Source: Terriglobia bacterium (GTDB lineage: Bacteria > Acidobacteriota > Terriglobia > UBA7540). Taken from it: DNA of 15,584 nt. This document shows positions 1 through 8,203 of the stretch, piece after piece. Each line of letters starts with the position of its first letter. Positions within the stretch are counted from its first letter, which is position 1. The stretch covers positions 1 to 15,584 of the forward strand of contig JASHYZ010000295.1 in NCBI GenBank assembly GCA_030042795.1, written 5' to 3'. Both the position numbers and the translations under genes were made by a program. The notes under the pieces were generated by a model. It was not told the DNA's origin, ran no database searches, and saw nothing but the letters and a program-made list of their open reading frames with translations.

Positions 1-1430
<1,430 letters not shown>

Positions 1431-1485
1431 CCCAATCACCGTTGTCGCGAACTCGCCAGGGTTACCCCGCGTCACGGGTGTTTGC

Positions 1486-2034
1486 ATGGGCCTGCCACTC
1501 GAAATCCAGACCGCTCGCCTTCTGCTTCGCCGCTGGCGCCCGGAGGATCGCTCGCTGTTCGCAGCCCTCAACGCCGATCCAGTCGTGATGGAGCATTTCC
1601 CCTTGACGCTCACCCGCCAGCAAAGCGACGCCCTCGCCAATCACATTGAAGCCCACTTTATGCATCATGGCTTCGGACTTTGGGCGGTCGAGATCCCTGC
1701 GGTCACGCCGTTCGCCGGCTACATCGGCCTCTCCGTTCCTGCCTTCCAGGCACATTTCACACCGTGTGTGGAGATCGGCTGGCGGTTGGCGAAGCTCTAT
1801 TGGGGTATGGGCTACGCCACCGAGGGAGCGCGAACTGTTCTGAACGTCGGATTCGATCAGCTCGGCCTAAATGAAATTGTGTCCTTCACTGTCCCCGCTA
1901 ATGTTCGCTCACGGCGAGTCATGGAGAAGATCGGTATGACTTATTCGCCGGTGGACGACTTCGATCACCCGGCGCTCGTCGAAGAACACCCGCGCCGGCG
2001 GCACGTGCTCTATCGAATAGCTCGGGGACGGTAG
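1486..2034 (+). CDS. GNAT family N-acetyltransferase, RimJ/RimL type
   Basis: This 182-residue protein is a GNAT acetyltransferase of the RimJ/RimL group (Acetyltransf_3 type), which moves acetyl from acetyl-CoA to an amine, often a protein N-terminus, an amino sugar or a small amine. It opens with the family's typical TARLLLRRWRPED segment (residues about 9-21), has the central EIGWRL strand, and has the acetyl-CoA pyrophosphate loop YWGMGYATEGART near residues 105-117. The closing strand region with N-x-x-S-x-x-V-M-E-K-I-G-M is also standard. Length is normal for the family. The start ATG has no obvious Shine-Dalgarno sequence, and no better start lies nearby. It sits 55 bases after gyrB and may be read through from it. 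The substrate cannot be deduced. Confidence 0.9.
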   Translation: MGLPLEIQTARLLLRRWRPEDRSLFAALNADPVVMEHFPLTLTRQQSDALANHIEAHFMHHGFGLWAVEIPAVTPFAGYIGLSVPAFQAHFTPCVEIGWRLAKLYWGMGYATEGARTVLNVGFDQLGLNEIVSFTVPANVRSRRVMEKIGMTYSPVDDFDHPALVEEHPRRRHVLYRIARGR

Positions 2035-2187
2035 CATTGGTTCGGGACGCGGTCTCCAAGATCACCGACGACCATGATTGTAGCGTTTGTATATAGGCTA
2101 CATCAGGCACGCATAGGCGGGAAGGCCAGAACGCGGGCAGGCTGGGCCGGAGGAAGAGAGCTCTCGCGAGAACACCTTCCTGCTGCG

Positions 2188-2193
2188 TATAAT
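2188..2193 (+). promoter_or_regulatory. possible -10 element upstream of the histidine kinase
   Basis: A perfect TATAAT lies in the 250-base gap before the histidine kinase gene, about 92 bases upstream of its start codon. No convincing -35 hexamer lies 16-18 bases upstream, and the TG pair before it is one base too far away for an extended -10. It is therefore only a weak candidate. Nothing else was recognised in this gap. Confidence 0.25.
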
Positions 2194-2284
2194 CTTATGC
2201 ATGGCCCATCGACGCTGGGCTCCGGAGCAAAGGCATCCCCTCCGGCGCGGGTGATCGAAGCGCTTTGTTGAGCCTCTGCTCGAA

Positions 2285-3688
2285 ATGAGAGCCCCAAGCA
2301 CGCTTCGCTTCCGCATGATCGTTCTGTTTTGCGCCACCGTGGGCGTGCTACTTGTGGTGTCACACCTGGGCCTTGGAATTCTGCTGTCGCGCGAACTTCG
2401 CAACCAATTGGACCGTCAGCTTCTGGCTACGGCGCGGCCCGTCATCGCGGACCTTATCACTGACCCTGCCGACGAGGACGATGTCAACCAACTGAACGTG
2501 CCCGACAGCTACTTCGAGCTGATCGATCCGGCGAGCGACCGAGTGCTGCAAATGTCCCAGAACCTCGCGGGACAAGCCTTCGATCTGCAACCTGCCACAC
2601 TACCCATCGCAGAGCCGGCGTTCTACTTGGCCGACAACCCGCACGACAAGGCGCCCGAGGCCCGGCTACGCTTGGCTCTGATTCCGTTTGAGCGCGGGAG
2701 CCGGCCTATGATCCTGGCCGTCGCCGCACCGAACAGGCTGGGCCGGCAGGTGCTGGCACAGTTCGCCTGGATTGTGGCAGCGTTTCTCCTCTTGAGTCTC
2801 CTGCTGACAGCGTGGCTCTCAACCTGGTACGTGAGCCGCAGTCTCGCGCCCATTGCCACCCTCACCGGACATGCCCGGGAGTTGACGCAGCGCATTTCGG
2901 AGCGCGCCGGCCGTGAACTCTGGACGCCCTTGCCCATCGAGCATCCAGGCGATGAGCTGGGGCAGTTGGCCACGACGTTCAACGAGCTCTTCACGCAGGT
3001 GGACTCTGCTCTACGCCAGCTCCGCCAGTTCGTTACCGACGCTTCGCACGAGCTTCGCACGCCAATCTCTGTCCTCCGTGGAGAGACCGAACTCCTCCTG
3101 AGTGAACCCCGCAGTCCGGCGGACTACCAAAAGGCCCTGCAAATCATCGACGGAGAACTGGGCAAGCTTACCCGGATTGTGGAAGGTCTCTTCACCATCT
3201 CCATGGCCGACGCAGGGCAGCTTCGCTTGCTCAAAGAGCCCCTATACCTGAACGAAGTCCTTGACGAAGCCTGCGCGCTGGCCGCCCCGCGAGCCCGGCA
3301 GAAGAGCATCACCATCCAGGGCGATCTTAAGCAGGAGTTGCCGTACCAGGGAGACGAAGCCTTCCTCCGGCAGCTCTTCCTCATTTTTCTCGATAACGCC
3401 ATCAAGTATTCTCCCCCGAACACATCGGTTCGCGTTGGCCTGGAGAGATCGAACGGCGCCGCAAAGGTCGAATTCACAGACGAGGGCATCGGGATTTCGC
3501 AGCCGGACCTGCCGCGCGTCTTCGAGCGCTTCTATCGAGTGTCTCAACGGATCAACGGAGAATCCCAGAGCGGCGGACTTGGGCTCGCCATCGCCCAAGC
3601 CATTGTCCACGCGCAGGGAGGCTCGATTGATTGCTGGAGCGCCCCCGGCTGCGGCTCCACGTTCACGGTGACCCTGCCACTTACCTAA
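2285..3688 (+). CDS. Membrane sensor histidine kinase (HAMP-HisKA-HATPase)
   Basis: This 467-residue protein is an inner-membrane sensor kinase of a two-component system. A first membrane helix spans about residues 11-34, a periplasmic sensing region of about 125 residues follows, and a second helix lies at about 160-183. Next come a HAMP linker (about 184-240, ending in the GDELGQLATTFNEL segment) and a HisKA domain with the phospho-acceptor His255 in DASHELRTP. The ATP-binding domain has the N box LDNAIKYSPP (Asn371), the G1 box DEGIGI, the F box FERFYR and the G2 box GGLGLAIA. All catalytic motifs are intact. The start ATG lacks a clear ribosome binding site. No response regulator gene adjoins it on either side, so it is an orphan kinase here. 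The signal sensed is unknown; a role in controlling the gene block that begins 463 bases downstream is possible but unsupported. Confidence 0.93.
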   Translation: MRAPSTLRFRMIVLFCATVGVLLVVSHLGLGILLSRELRNQLDRQLLATARPVIADLITDPADEDDVNQLNVPDSYFELIDPASDRVLQMSQNLAGQAFDLQPATLPIAEPAFYLADNPHDKAPEARLRLALIPFERGSRPMILAVAAPNRLGRQVLAQFAWIVAAFLLLSLLLTAWLSTWYVSRSLAPIATLTGHARELTQRISERAGRELWTPLPIEHPGDELGQLATTFNELFTQVDSALRQLRQFVTDASHELRTPISVLRGETELLLSEPRSPADYQKALQIIDGELGKLTRIVEGLFTISMADAGQLRLLKEPLYLNEVLDEACALAAPRARQKSITIQGDLKQELPYQGDEAFLRQLFLIFLDNAIKYSPPNTSVRVGLERSNGAAKVEFTDEGIGISQPDLPRVFERFYRVSQRINGESQSGGLGLAIAQAIVHAQGGSIDCWSAPGCGSTFTVTLPLT

Positions 3689-4151
3689 CCAAGGATTTAG
3701 TTGTCTTCGGACCTCCTGGGCTCTGAACGACTCCCCAAAATCATTGCCCCAAGAGCATTCGTTCCCGGTGGCACAGCTTCGTATGTGAGTCGCCCATCTG
3801 ATTCCACTGAATTTAGGCCGTGAGGGAATTCCACTCGAAATGTCGCTTGGCTAAGTGAGGGCCAAACGAAAATCAGCAAGAGGCGGCGGCTGACGGTCCT
3901 ATCGGTTAGTTCCATGAGACGAAGCTAACTGATTGGATAGGAGGACGCCGCTGAGGCCTCTGAAGCAAGCTGTAGGGTGACGTGCCACACAACGCCGTAA
4001 GACCTTATGTCTCGCACGATTAGGATCACACGGGATGACCGAAACCAATGCACCTCGCAGCCATGGCACACGTCGTGCATAAAAGAGCGCTCTACTGCGC
4101 TGCAAATGAAGTTTTGACTTCGCATAAGGCAAGCGACCTTGGAGGCTGAGG
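3689..4151. other. Intergenic region before the lipid/halogenase gene block
   Basis: This 463-base gap holds no reading frame I can support; the open frames in it have no recognisable motifs. It is the likely site of the promoter for the seven-gene block that follows. A TTGACT at 4114-4119 resembles a -35 box, but no -10 box lies at the right distance. The only clear signal is the ribosome binding site at its end (4141-4145). Confidence 0.6.
4141..4145 (+). promoter_or_regulatory. Ribosome binding site for the acyl reductase gene
   Basis: GGAGG lies six bases before the ATG at 4152 and fixes that codon as the start. Confidence 0.7.
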
Positions 4152-5297
4152 ATGGCAACTACTCACTTTGTTACGGGCGGCACTGGATTTGTGGGCGCGA
4201 ATCTGATTCTCGAGCTCCTGGGCGATCCGGGAACCGTGATTTACGCACTGACTCGTGCATCCGGGCAGCCCGGCGAGGTACGATTGCAATCCGCGCTGCG
4301 CCATGCGGCGCGCGCGGCCGGGCATGATGACACGCTTGACAGAGCCATCGCTGAGCGCTGTCACGCCGTTGAAGGAGACATTCACAGCGAGAATTGTGGA
4401 GTCCGCGCCGACGCCTCTCCGAGGCCCGATCAGTTCTGGCACGTCGCGGCTTCGCTGCGTTACGAGGATCGCTACACCGCTGAAATCTTCCGCACCAACG
4501 TTGAAGGAACTCGCAATGTACTCGCGCTGGCTCGCGTGAGCGGCGTCGAGCGCCACTTCAACTATGTAAGCACTGCCTACGTTTCAGGTTGCCGAATGGG
4601 TTTGATTTGCGAGGAGGTGAGCCCGGGTCAGGCCGCGAATAATCCTTACGAAGGAAGCAAAATGCAGGCGGAGGCGTTGGTGCATCAAGCCCACGATCTG
4701 CACCCGCGCATCTTTCGCCCCAGCATCGTGATCGGCCACAGCATCACTCGCGAGGTTTCCTCGGGATTTTCCGGCCTCTACGGTTTTATCAAGCGTGTCC
4801 TGAAGCTGCGCCAGCTCCTCGACCGCATCCAGGATGGCCTTTCCGCTCGCTCAGGACTGCGCGTCGTCGCCGATCCGGCTGCCTTGCTCAACCTGATCCC
4901 AGTCGACGTCGTGGCCCGGCAAATGGTGCGCATCAGCCGGTCGCGTTCGCGGGCGACGGTATTCCATATCACTAATCCCACACCACCGCCGGCAGCGGAG
5001 GTGTCGCGAGTGATTTTCCGCGAGCTGGAGTTGCCGCAGCCCGTGATGGTGAACGATGTCAGCGGAATGAACTGGATCGAGCAGAAGGTGGAGGAAGGGA
5101 TGGGCTTTTATAAGTCTTACTTTCGCGGCACGCGGATGTTTGAACGGGAGAACAGCGACTGGGCGCTGGGAGTCCGAACGCCGGAACCGGGCTACCGCAT
5201 GGACTCAGTTACGATCGCTGATTACGTCCGCTGGTACGCAGACGTTCTGCGCGGGACCACTAACCTGCTGCCGGCCATGGTGGCGGCTGCGGCGTAA
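4152..5297 (+). CDS. Thioester / fatty-acyl reductase-like extended SDR (NAD-binding 4 type)
   Basis: This 381-residue protein is an extended short-chain dehydrogenase of the male-sterility / thioester-reductase group. Known members use NAD(P)H to reduce acyl-CoA or carrier-protein thioesters to aldehydes or alcohols (FAR enzymes, the release domains of Lys2 and of carboxylic acid reductases). The N-terminus carries the Rossmann motif TGGTGFVG (residues about 8-15). The active site is seen as Ser140-Thr141 in YVSTAYVSG and the Tyr166-x3-Lys170 pair in NPYEGSK, followed by the family's RPSIVIG strand. It has no carrier or adenylation domain and no FAR C-terminal domain, so it is a stand-alone reductase. 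It is the first gene of the same-strand block, 70 bases before the sulfotransferase, which suggests that it acts on an ACP-bound acyl chain. A sugar-epimerase-like or 3-beta-hydroxysteroid-dehydrogenase-like role is the main alternative. Confidence 0.82.
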   Translation: MATTHFVTGGTGFVGANLILELLGDPGTVIYALTRASGQPGEVRLQSALRHAARAAGHDDTLDRAIAERCHAVEGDIHSENCGVRADASPRPDQFWHVAASLRYEDRYTAEIFRTNVEGTRNVLALARVSGVERHFNYVSTAYVSGCRMGLICEEVSPGQAANNPYEGSKMQAEALVHQAHDLHPRIFRPSIVIGHSITREVSSGFSGLYGFIKRVLKLRQLLDRIQDGLSARSGLRVVADPAALLNLIPVDVVARQMVRISRSRSRATVFHITNPTPPPAAEVSRVIFRELELPQPVMVNDVSGMNWIEQKVEEGMGFYKSYFRGTRMFERENSDWALGVRTPEPGYRMDSVTIADYVRWYADVLRGTTNLLPAMVAAAA

Positions 5298-5304
5298 CGG
5301 CGTG

Positions 5305-5340
5305 GTTTGGAGTGCGGCAGCAAGCTGCCGCACTCCAAAC
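5305..5340. repeat. Perfect 17-bp palindrome (GGAGTGCGGCAGC-type dispersed repeat)
   Basis: GTTTGGAGTGCGGCAGC (5305-5321) is followed by AA and then its exact reverse complement (5324-5340). It lies eight bases after the reductase stop codon and ends just before the sulfotransferase ribosome binding site. There is no T-tract, so it is not a simple terminator. I recall this core as a frequent intergenic palindrome in Acidobacteriota genomes; that is from memory. As RNA it would form a very stable hairpin that could protect or separate the two parts of a transcript. Confidence 0.85.
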
Positions 5341-5350
5341 GGAGCTTTCA

Positions 5351-5357
5351 AAGGAGG
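5351..5357 (+). promoter_or_regulatory. Ribosome binding site that sets the sulfotransferase start
   Basis: AAGGAGG, a full match to the anti-Shine-Dalgarno sequence, lies ten bases before GTG 5368. It supports this GTG over the in-frame ATG at 5140, which would overlap the reductase gene by 158 bases. Confidence 0.85.
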
Positions 5358-5367
5358 AGATCACGCA

Positions 5368-6594
5368 GTGACGAGCAAGATCCAACCCGTATTTATCGTA
5401 GGTACAGGTCGTTGCGGTTCCACGATGCTCTCGAACATGATCCGCGATCATGCGGACATTCTGAGCGTCTCCGAGTTTCTGGTGTCTGTGACGGACTTCG
5501 CCGGCCGCATTCCCCAGGCATTTCCCGAAGGCGGTTGGATGGACGCCCACCAGGTGTGGGACGTGCTCGCGGGCTGTCACCCGAGGCAGACGGCGATGCT
5601 GCGCCACGGGGTTGAAATGGACGAGATGCTGTATCCCCTGAAACCGACCTCGCATTTCAGCCGCCAAACCGGCGTGCCGGCCATTCTGTACGTTACCCTG
5701 CCGCATCTTACGCCCGATCCTGACGCACTCTTCGACGAGCTGCACGACTTCGTGATGACGTTCAAGCCCGACCTCGCGATTCGCCAATACGTGCGTGTGT
5801 TCGAGTGGCTGCAGGCCCGGTTTGGAAAGAAAACGTGGGTGGAGCGGTCGGGTGGGTCGTTGCGGGCCGTGCCCCGGCTCGCCAAGAGTTTTCCGGAGGC
5901 GAGGTTCATTCACATTGTGCGTGACGGGCGCGATTGCGCCATCTCCATGAGCAATCACACGGGCTTCCGCATGATGATGGCCTGCACCATCATGAACGAA
6001 ATCCTCGGTTACGACCCTTACGACACCGACCAGCGGCAAGGCATGGAGGATCTTCCGGACCAGTTGTATAACTTGCTGCCCGAGCACTTCAACGGCGAGG
6101 CTTTTGGCAAGCTCGACGCGCCCGCGGCCCTGTTCGGCCACTACTGGTCGGGCGAGATGATGCGCGGACTCAAAACGCTGGCTGAGTTGTCCGCAGACCG
6201 TGTATTGACGATCCACTTTGAAGATATTCTCGCCCAGCCCGAGCCGTGGCTTCGCCGGCTGGTGGAGTTCATTGATCCGTCATTCGTGGACGAGGATTGG
6301 GTCCTAAGAGCAGCAGCTACCATACGGCCGGTGCGGTCGTCGTGGCGGGCGCTGCCCGCCGCCCAGCAGTCCGCGCTTACGGACGCCTGTGCTCCCGGAT
6401 TCCAAGCCCTGAGCAGTTATGGGTTCGCGCGGGAGGCGGAGGCTGTCCCGCTTTCCGTGCCCCTGTTCGCCCGGCTTCGCCAGAAGGTGAGCCCGGCAAT
6501 CGCTCTGACCAAGTTTGTCGGCGTTCGACCCGCGTTTGCCCTCGCCAAGGCTCGGTTGGGACAATTGCGCAGCGCGTCCGCAAGTTTGACGTAG
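5368..6594 (+). CDS. PAPS-dependent sulfotransferase family protein
   Basis: This 408-residue protein begins at a GTG preceded by a full AAGGAGG. It belongs to the sulfotransferase fold (Sulfotransfer_3-like), which moves sulfate from PAPS to a hydroxyl or amine. The 5'-phosphosulfate loop is visible at once as FIVGTGRCGSTML (residues about 9-21). The 3'-phosphate site follows as HIVRDGRDCAISMS with Arg185 and Ser193. A C-terminal segment (DRVLTIHFEDILAQP) has the usual R-x-L-x-I-x-x-E-D-L pattern of the family. It is longer than the roughly 300 residues common in the family, with extra sequence between the PAPS site and the C-terminal motif and a basic tail. It sits between an acyl reductase and an ACP, so an acyl-chain hydroxyl is a reasonable acceptor. 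A CurM-like role, sulfonating a beta-hydroxyacyl chain before elimination, is another possibility. The acceptor is not shown by sequence. Confidence 0.85.
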   Translation: MTSKIQPVFIVGTGRCGSTMLSNMIRDHADILSVSEFLVSVTDFAGRIPQAFPEGGWMDAHQVWDVLAGCHPRQTAMLRHGVEMDEMLYPLKPTSHFSRQTGVPAILYVTLPHLTPDPDALFDELHDFVMTFKPDLAIRQYVRVFEWLQARFGKKTWVERSGGSLRAVPRLAKSFPEARFIHIVRDGRDCAISMSNHTGFRMMMACTIMNEILGYDPYDTDQRQGMEDLPDQLYNLLPEHFNGEAFGKLDAPAALFGHYWSGEMMRGLKTLAELSADRVLTIHFEDILAQPEPWLRRLVEFIDPSFVDEDWVLRAAATIRPVRSSWRALPAAQQSALTDACAPGFQALSSYGFAREAEAVPLSVPLFARLRQKVSPAIALTKFVGVRPAFALAKARLGQLRSASASLT

Positions 6595-6612
6595 GAGCCG
6601 CCCCTACGTCAA
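6586..6612. repeat. 10-bp inverted repeat across the sulfotransferase stop codon
   Basis: TTGACGTAGG (6586-6595) pairs perfectly with CCTACGTCAA (6603-6612) around a seven-base loop. The left arm contains the TAG stop of the sulfotransferase. No T-tract follows. It may be a dispersed palindrome like the one at 5305-5340 or a hairpin that modulates expression between the sulfotransferase and ACP genes. Confidence 0.7.
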
Positions 6613-6654
6613 CGGCTTGATGTAAACACCGATTCCAAATGGAGGAGAAAGCAG

Positions 6655-6957
6655 ATGAACATCGAAGAAACTGTCATCAGAGTTATCGCCCAGGAGAACC
6701 ATCTGGACCCTGCTTCCGTCACCCTCGACTCCACCTTTGCAGAGCTCGGCATCGATTCTCTGGACGGCGTCAATATCCTCTTTGCTCTTGAAGCGGAGAT
6801 GAACATCGTCATCCCCGATGCCGTGGCCCGTCACATGGAAAGCGTGCGACAGGTAGTGGATAGCCTGACGCGTGTAGTTAATGGCGAGGACATCTCGGAC
6901 CTGGTGGCGATTGCGCGTCAGGCTACGCCTGCACCTGAGGCTGTCCCCGCCGCGTAG
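6655..6957 (+). CDS. Free-standing acyl carrier protein
   Basis: This 100-residue protein is an acyl carrier protein. Ser35 in the GIDSLD motif is the expected attachment point of 4'-phosphopantetheine, on which an acyl chain would be held as a thioester. The flanking pattern (acidic helix II, DS-x-F-x-ELGIDSLD, then LEAEMNIVIPD) is standard for type II ACPs. The domain occupies about residues 1-80; the rest is an Ala/Pro-rich tail. GGAGGA at 6641-6646, eight bases before the ATG, supports the start. It is not the housekeeping ACP by context, as no fab genes surround it. Instead it lies between a sulfotransferase and a membrane desaturase, with a SyrB2-like enzyme next but one. That makes it the likely scaffold on which the cluster's enzymes act. 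No phosphopantetheinyl transferase is in view. Confidence 0.92.
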   Translation: MNIEETVIRVIAQENHLDPASVTLDSTFAELGIDSLDGVNILFALEAEMNIVIPDAVARHMESVRQVVDSLTRVVNGEDISDLVAIARQATPAPEAVPAA

Positions 6958-7018
6958 GGCTCGCGAGTTATGTGTGCGGCGCCAATAGGCGCGCGACACT
7001 GACGTTGAACGGAGTGCC

Positions 7019-8116
7019 ATGCTCACCACCACAGAGAATAGAGACGAGCGCCAGGACGATCTCGAACATCCCCACGCGTTCATTGAGGAGCTACCGGACC
7101 GGCCTCCCATCCACGTGATTCGCGAGCTTTCGCGACTCGATCAGTTCCGTGCGGCACGTGCCCTCATCGTTGAGTGGCTGGCCATGGTTGCTGCCATCGC
7201 TCTCTGCGAACGCTTCTGGAGCCTGCCTCTGTACTTGTGCGCTGTGGCCTTCATCGGAGCCCGTCAACATGCTTTGCTGATTCTGGGGCATGACGCCTCG
7301 CACTTTACCTTGTTCAAGAAAAAGGGGCTGAACGATTGGGTGGCGGATCTGTTGCTTTACTGGCCGATGTTCTTATCGGTCGGCGTTTTTCGCTACTTCC
7401 ATCAGGACCATCATCGCTACCTGGGTACAGAGAAAGACAAGAACCGCGAATTGTGGCGCACCCACACCTATGAAGGCACCCTGGCGGAGGATTGGCAATT
7501 CCCAAAAACGATGGCGGGCCTCCTGCTTCTTCTAGCCAGGAAGCTCGCTTTTGTTGAGGGTATTGTCTGGATCTTCAGCGGCATCGCTGCAATGTTTGTC
7601 CGGCCCGAGTACCGGAAAAAATCCTGGCTGTACGCGGCGGCTCGCTTTGGATACTACGCCTGCATCGCTCTGCTCGTCTGGCGGCTGCATCTCGCCATCG
7701 ACGTTCTGCTCTACTGGATCATCCCATACTGCACCTGGCACATCATGATCCAGTATGTCCGCATCATCTGTGAGCACTCGGCCATCCCGAGCAGCACGCC
7801 GCCCTATCACCTTACCCGCACCACGATCCCCCGTTCGTGGGAGAAGCTCCTCATTATTCCCCGGAACATCGGCTACCACCACGAGCATCACTGGTTTCCG
7901 AGCGTGCCTTTCTACAACCTGCCCAGGCTGCACGCGGTTTTGATCACGGGGACGAAGTTTGGCCGATGCGGAGCGATTTCTCGCGGTGTCATGCGTGGCT
8001 TGGGCGAATGTATCCGCCCTCAGAAGCAGCCGGCGGAGGTCACGCCCCGCCTGAGCGACGCGCCGACGAGAACGGGATGCAACATCCACTCGATGGAGAC
8101 GTGGTTCCAATCATAA
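7019..8116 (+). CDS. Membrane fatty-acid desaturase / hydroxylase-type di-iron enzyme
   Basis: This 365-residue protein is an integral-membrane di-iron enzyme of the fatty-acid desaturase family (PF00487 type), which uses O2 and electrons to insert a double bond, or sometimes a hydroxyl or triple bond, into an acyl chain. The three histidine boxes are complete: HDASH (His91, His95), HQDHH (His128, His131, His132) and HHEHH (His287, His288, His290, His291). Hydrophobic helices fall between about residues 48-85, 110-125, 170-195 and 205-240. The box order and spacing suit desaturases of lipid-linked or ACP-linked chains. Only a weak CGGAG precedes the ATG. It directly follows the ACP gene by 61 bases, a pairing also known from terminal-alkyne systems such as JamB/JamC, so ACP-bound chains are plausible substrates. 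Regiochemistry cannot be read from the sequence. Confidence 0.9.
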   Translation: MLTTTENRDERQDDLEHPHAFIEELPDRPPIHVIRELSRLDQFRAARALIVEWLAMVAAIALCERFWSLPLYLCAVAFIGARQHALLILGHDASHFTLFKKKGLNDWVADLLLYWPMFLSVGVFRYFHQDHHRYLGTEKDKNRELWRTHTYEGTLAEDWQFPKTMAGLLLLLARKLAFVEGIVWIFSGIAAMFVRPEYRKKSWLYAAARFGYYACIALLVWRLHLAIDVLLYWIIPYCTWHIMIQYVRIICEHSAIPSSTPPYHLTRTTIPRSWEKLLIIPRNIGYHHEHHWFPSVPFYNLPRLHAVLITGTKFGRCGAISRGVMRGLGECIRPQKQPAEVTPRLSDAPTRTGCNIHSMETWFQS

Positions 8117-8192
8117 ATCGCTGGCCTTCCCTAACGTTCTTGACCAGCTTCACGGGATTACACTCCCGAGCGACCGCGCCAAATTTTATAAC

Positions 8193-8198
8193 AAGGAG
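8193..8198 (+). promoter_or_regulatory. Ribosome binding site for the halogenase-like gene
   Basis: AAGGAG lies five bases before ATG 8204 and supports this start, and with it the long N-terminal extension of the protein. Confidence 0.75.
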
Positions 8199-8203
8199 AC
8201 GCC

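Noticed and set aside
2074..2271. Short open frame in the gap before the histidine kinase
   Set aside because: No ribosome binding site, no motif, and atypical composition; it looks like chance coding.
5140..5367. Longer start for the sulfotransferase at ATG 5140
   Set aside because: It would overlap the reductase gene by 158 bases and run through the palindrome; the full AAGGAGG before GTG 5368 and the PAPS loop near the new N-terminus favour the shorter form.
5260..6216. A 318-codon open frame on the minus strand opposite the sulfotransferase
   Set aside because: It has no recognisable motif and is explained by codon bias of the strongly supported sulfotransferase on the other strand.
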